A DNA stretch of 64,000 bases from ChocPot-Mid sp043804925 (GTDB lineage: Bacteria > Bacteroidota > Ignavibacteria > Kapaibacteriales > UBA2268). Below the pieces are notes generated by a model. That model saw only the letters and a list, made by a program, of their open reading frames with translations. It searched no databases and was not told the origin of the DNA. The stretch lies in NCBI GenBank assembly GCA_043804925.1, contig JAZDIP010000037.1:1-64000 (forward strand), read 5' to 3'. A program made the position numbers and the translations under genes. The number at the start of each line of letters is the position of its first letter. Position 1 is the first letter of the stretch. This document shows, piece after piece, positions 62,943-64,000 of this stretch.

Positions 62943-63150
62943 TTAAGATAAGACAATAACAGAGCTGTTGAATGTATATAAGAAAAAATGAGCAGCATGG
63001 GAAAAGCAATTCCGTATGCATTGAGTTGAAAAGTTTTTTAACTTGATATTTGTTATATTCAAAAAATGATTTTAAATTGAAAATAAAAAAATGATGAAAT
63101 GCTTAATGTTTGATGTAATAAAATTGAAAATGTTCATTACAGGACAAATT
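62943..63150. other. Spacer between the 14-mer array and the Omp28-like gene
   Basis: About 200 nt of AT-rich DNA; with the array it forms a gene-free stretch of 423 nt. It presumably contains the promoter of the downstream gene; no further structure seen. Confidence 0.5.
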
Positions 63151-63987
63151 ATGAAAATAATAAATAGAATAATATTGTTGACAGGAATTATTATTTCCTT
63201 GGCTTTGTATTCCTGCGATGAGATAACAAAGGATTATCTTGAAACTAAGGGAACGGTAAAAGACGATACTACATTTGTCAAAAAAGCATTGATTGAAGAT
63301 TATACCGGTTTTACTTGTGGAAACTGTCCTTATGCACATGAGGAAGCAAGCCGATTACATGAATTATTTGGTGAAAACTTGATTGTGTTGGCTATTCATT
63401 CGAGCTATTATGCAAAACCGACAACTGCACATCCTTATGATTTCAGAACCGAAACGGCAACTGAATGGGATAATTTCTTCGGTGTTAGTTTTTCGGGTTT
63501 ACCGAATGGGATGGTAAACAGGCGTGGATATTTATCGGGCAATCACACTTTAAAGCATGACAGCTGGCAACAGACAATTGACGAAGTACTGTCTGAAAAG
63601 CCGATTGTGTCTCTGGAAATCTCTGCTGTTTATTTGAAAGAAAGCAGGCAAATATTGGCTTTTGTTACGTATATGTACAATGAAAAACTTGATAAATATC
63701 ATAACCTGAATGTCTGCATAGTTGAAGATAGCATAGTCCAATACCAAAAATGGTACCGGCATGACCCGGAAGATGTGGAAGATTATGTCCATAATCATGT
63801 ATTTAGGGCGGCGTTGAACGGAACATGGGGAGAAAAACTGAATACACAATTGGGAATAAAAACATATTCTTATACATTACCTGATGACAGCGACTGGAGG
63901 CATGAAAAGTTGAAAATTGTTGCTTTCATCAGCGATGTAGGAAATACTTTTGAAGTATTGCAGGCAGGCGAATCGGAGATTAGGTAA
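63151..63987 (+). CDS. Omp28-like lipoprotein with thioredoxin-type CxxC motif
   Basis: About 278 residues from ATG 63151, chosen because AGGA precedes it and a lipoprotein signal follows (NRIILLTGIIISLALYSC, Cys near 22); an upstream ATG at 63091 adds 20 unlikely residues. The core DYTGFTCGNCPYAHEEASRL is a thioredoxin-like CGNC site, and LIVLAIHSSYY, GLPNGMVNRRG fit Omp28-family outer-membrane proteins. Probably a surface or periplasmic redox-fold protein. Complete within the window. Confidence 0.85.
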   Translation: MKIINRIILLTGIIISLALYSCDEITKDYLETKGTVKDDTTFVKKALIEDYTGFTCGNCPYAHEEASRLHELFGENLIVLAIHSSYYAKPTTAHPYDFRTETATEWDNFFGVSFSGLPNGMVNRRGYLSGNHTLKHDSWQQTIDEVLSEKPIVSLEISAVYLKESRQILAFVTYMYNEKLDKYHNLNVCIVEDSIVQYQKWYRHDPEDVEDYVHNHVFRAALNGTWGEKLNTQLGIKTYSYTLPDDSDWRHEKLKIVAFISDVGNTFEVLQAGESEIR

Positions 63988-64000
63988 TTACTAAATTACT

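Overview
The window is AT-rich DNA from a Gram-negative member of the Bacteroidota / Ignavibacteriota / Kapabacteria (FCB) assemblage. The evidence is at least six large secreted proteins ending in a type IX secretion (T9SS) sorting domain, SBBP-repeat and GEVED proteins, lipoproteins, an LPS-heptose kinase, outer-membrane barrel proteins and split glycine dehydrogenase. It is chromosomal: housekeeping genes (metG, lon, ychF, gcvPB, mltG, rfaE1) run throughout. I see no rRNA, tRNA or CRISPR array.

Layout. 116-5874 (minus strand): a K+ uptake pair (ktrB, ktrA), a PD40-repeat protein and a class V cysteine desulfurase. 6132-21017 (plus): four consecutive giant T9SS cargo genes whose C-terminal domains are close copies of one another. 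21124-22551: a DUF4143 ATPase between 44-nt direct repeats. 22710-29265: envelope and housekeeping genes (membrane protein, rfbC, FKBP isomerase, lipoprotein, mltG, osmC, UDP-xylose synthase-like epimerase) and a VapC-type toxin-antitoxin pair. 29515-33648: a fifth T9SS/SBBP protein. 33761-39782: an accessory zone with a TOPRIM-like protein, an N-truncated FlgD-like gene, a C69 dipeptidase, a methyltransferase remnant, an HNH nuclease, a HEPN protein and a dense repeat cluster. 39783-48481: lipoprotein, rfaE1, an ECF sigma factor overlapping a membrane protein with a T9SS tail, a REP-associated tyrosine transposase between REP-like hairpins, and metG. 48667-63987: T9SS protein, phospholipase C-like protein, SH3/barrel protein, lon, DUF58, DUF6029-like protein, hsp20, gcvPB, ychF and an Omp28-like lipoprotein.

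The main unexplained signal is a family of tandem 7-nt repeat arrays. Unit sequences differ between arrays, but the 7-nt period is kept. About ten arrays begin within a few bases of a stop codon, often sharing its last base; others lie in frame inside genes (T9SS proteins, the Lon tail). The clearest is 15 copies of a 14-mer directly after ychF. Dispersed palindromes (core CTGAGCTTGTCGAAGGATG) often sit beside or inside these arrays, and two have been absorbed in frame into metG and a T9SS gene. Comparing two paralogous SBBP proteins inside the window shows the arrays as added segments of about 10-30 residues. A second palindrome family, hairpin plus TTTGTAGAA, surrounds the transposase and recurs at 39380-39520.

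Other points of interest are four phased direct repeats and a sigma54-like promoter before hsp20, the 24-nt duplication around the HNH gene, and the sigma factor paired with a T9SS-tailed membrane protein.
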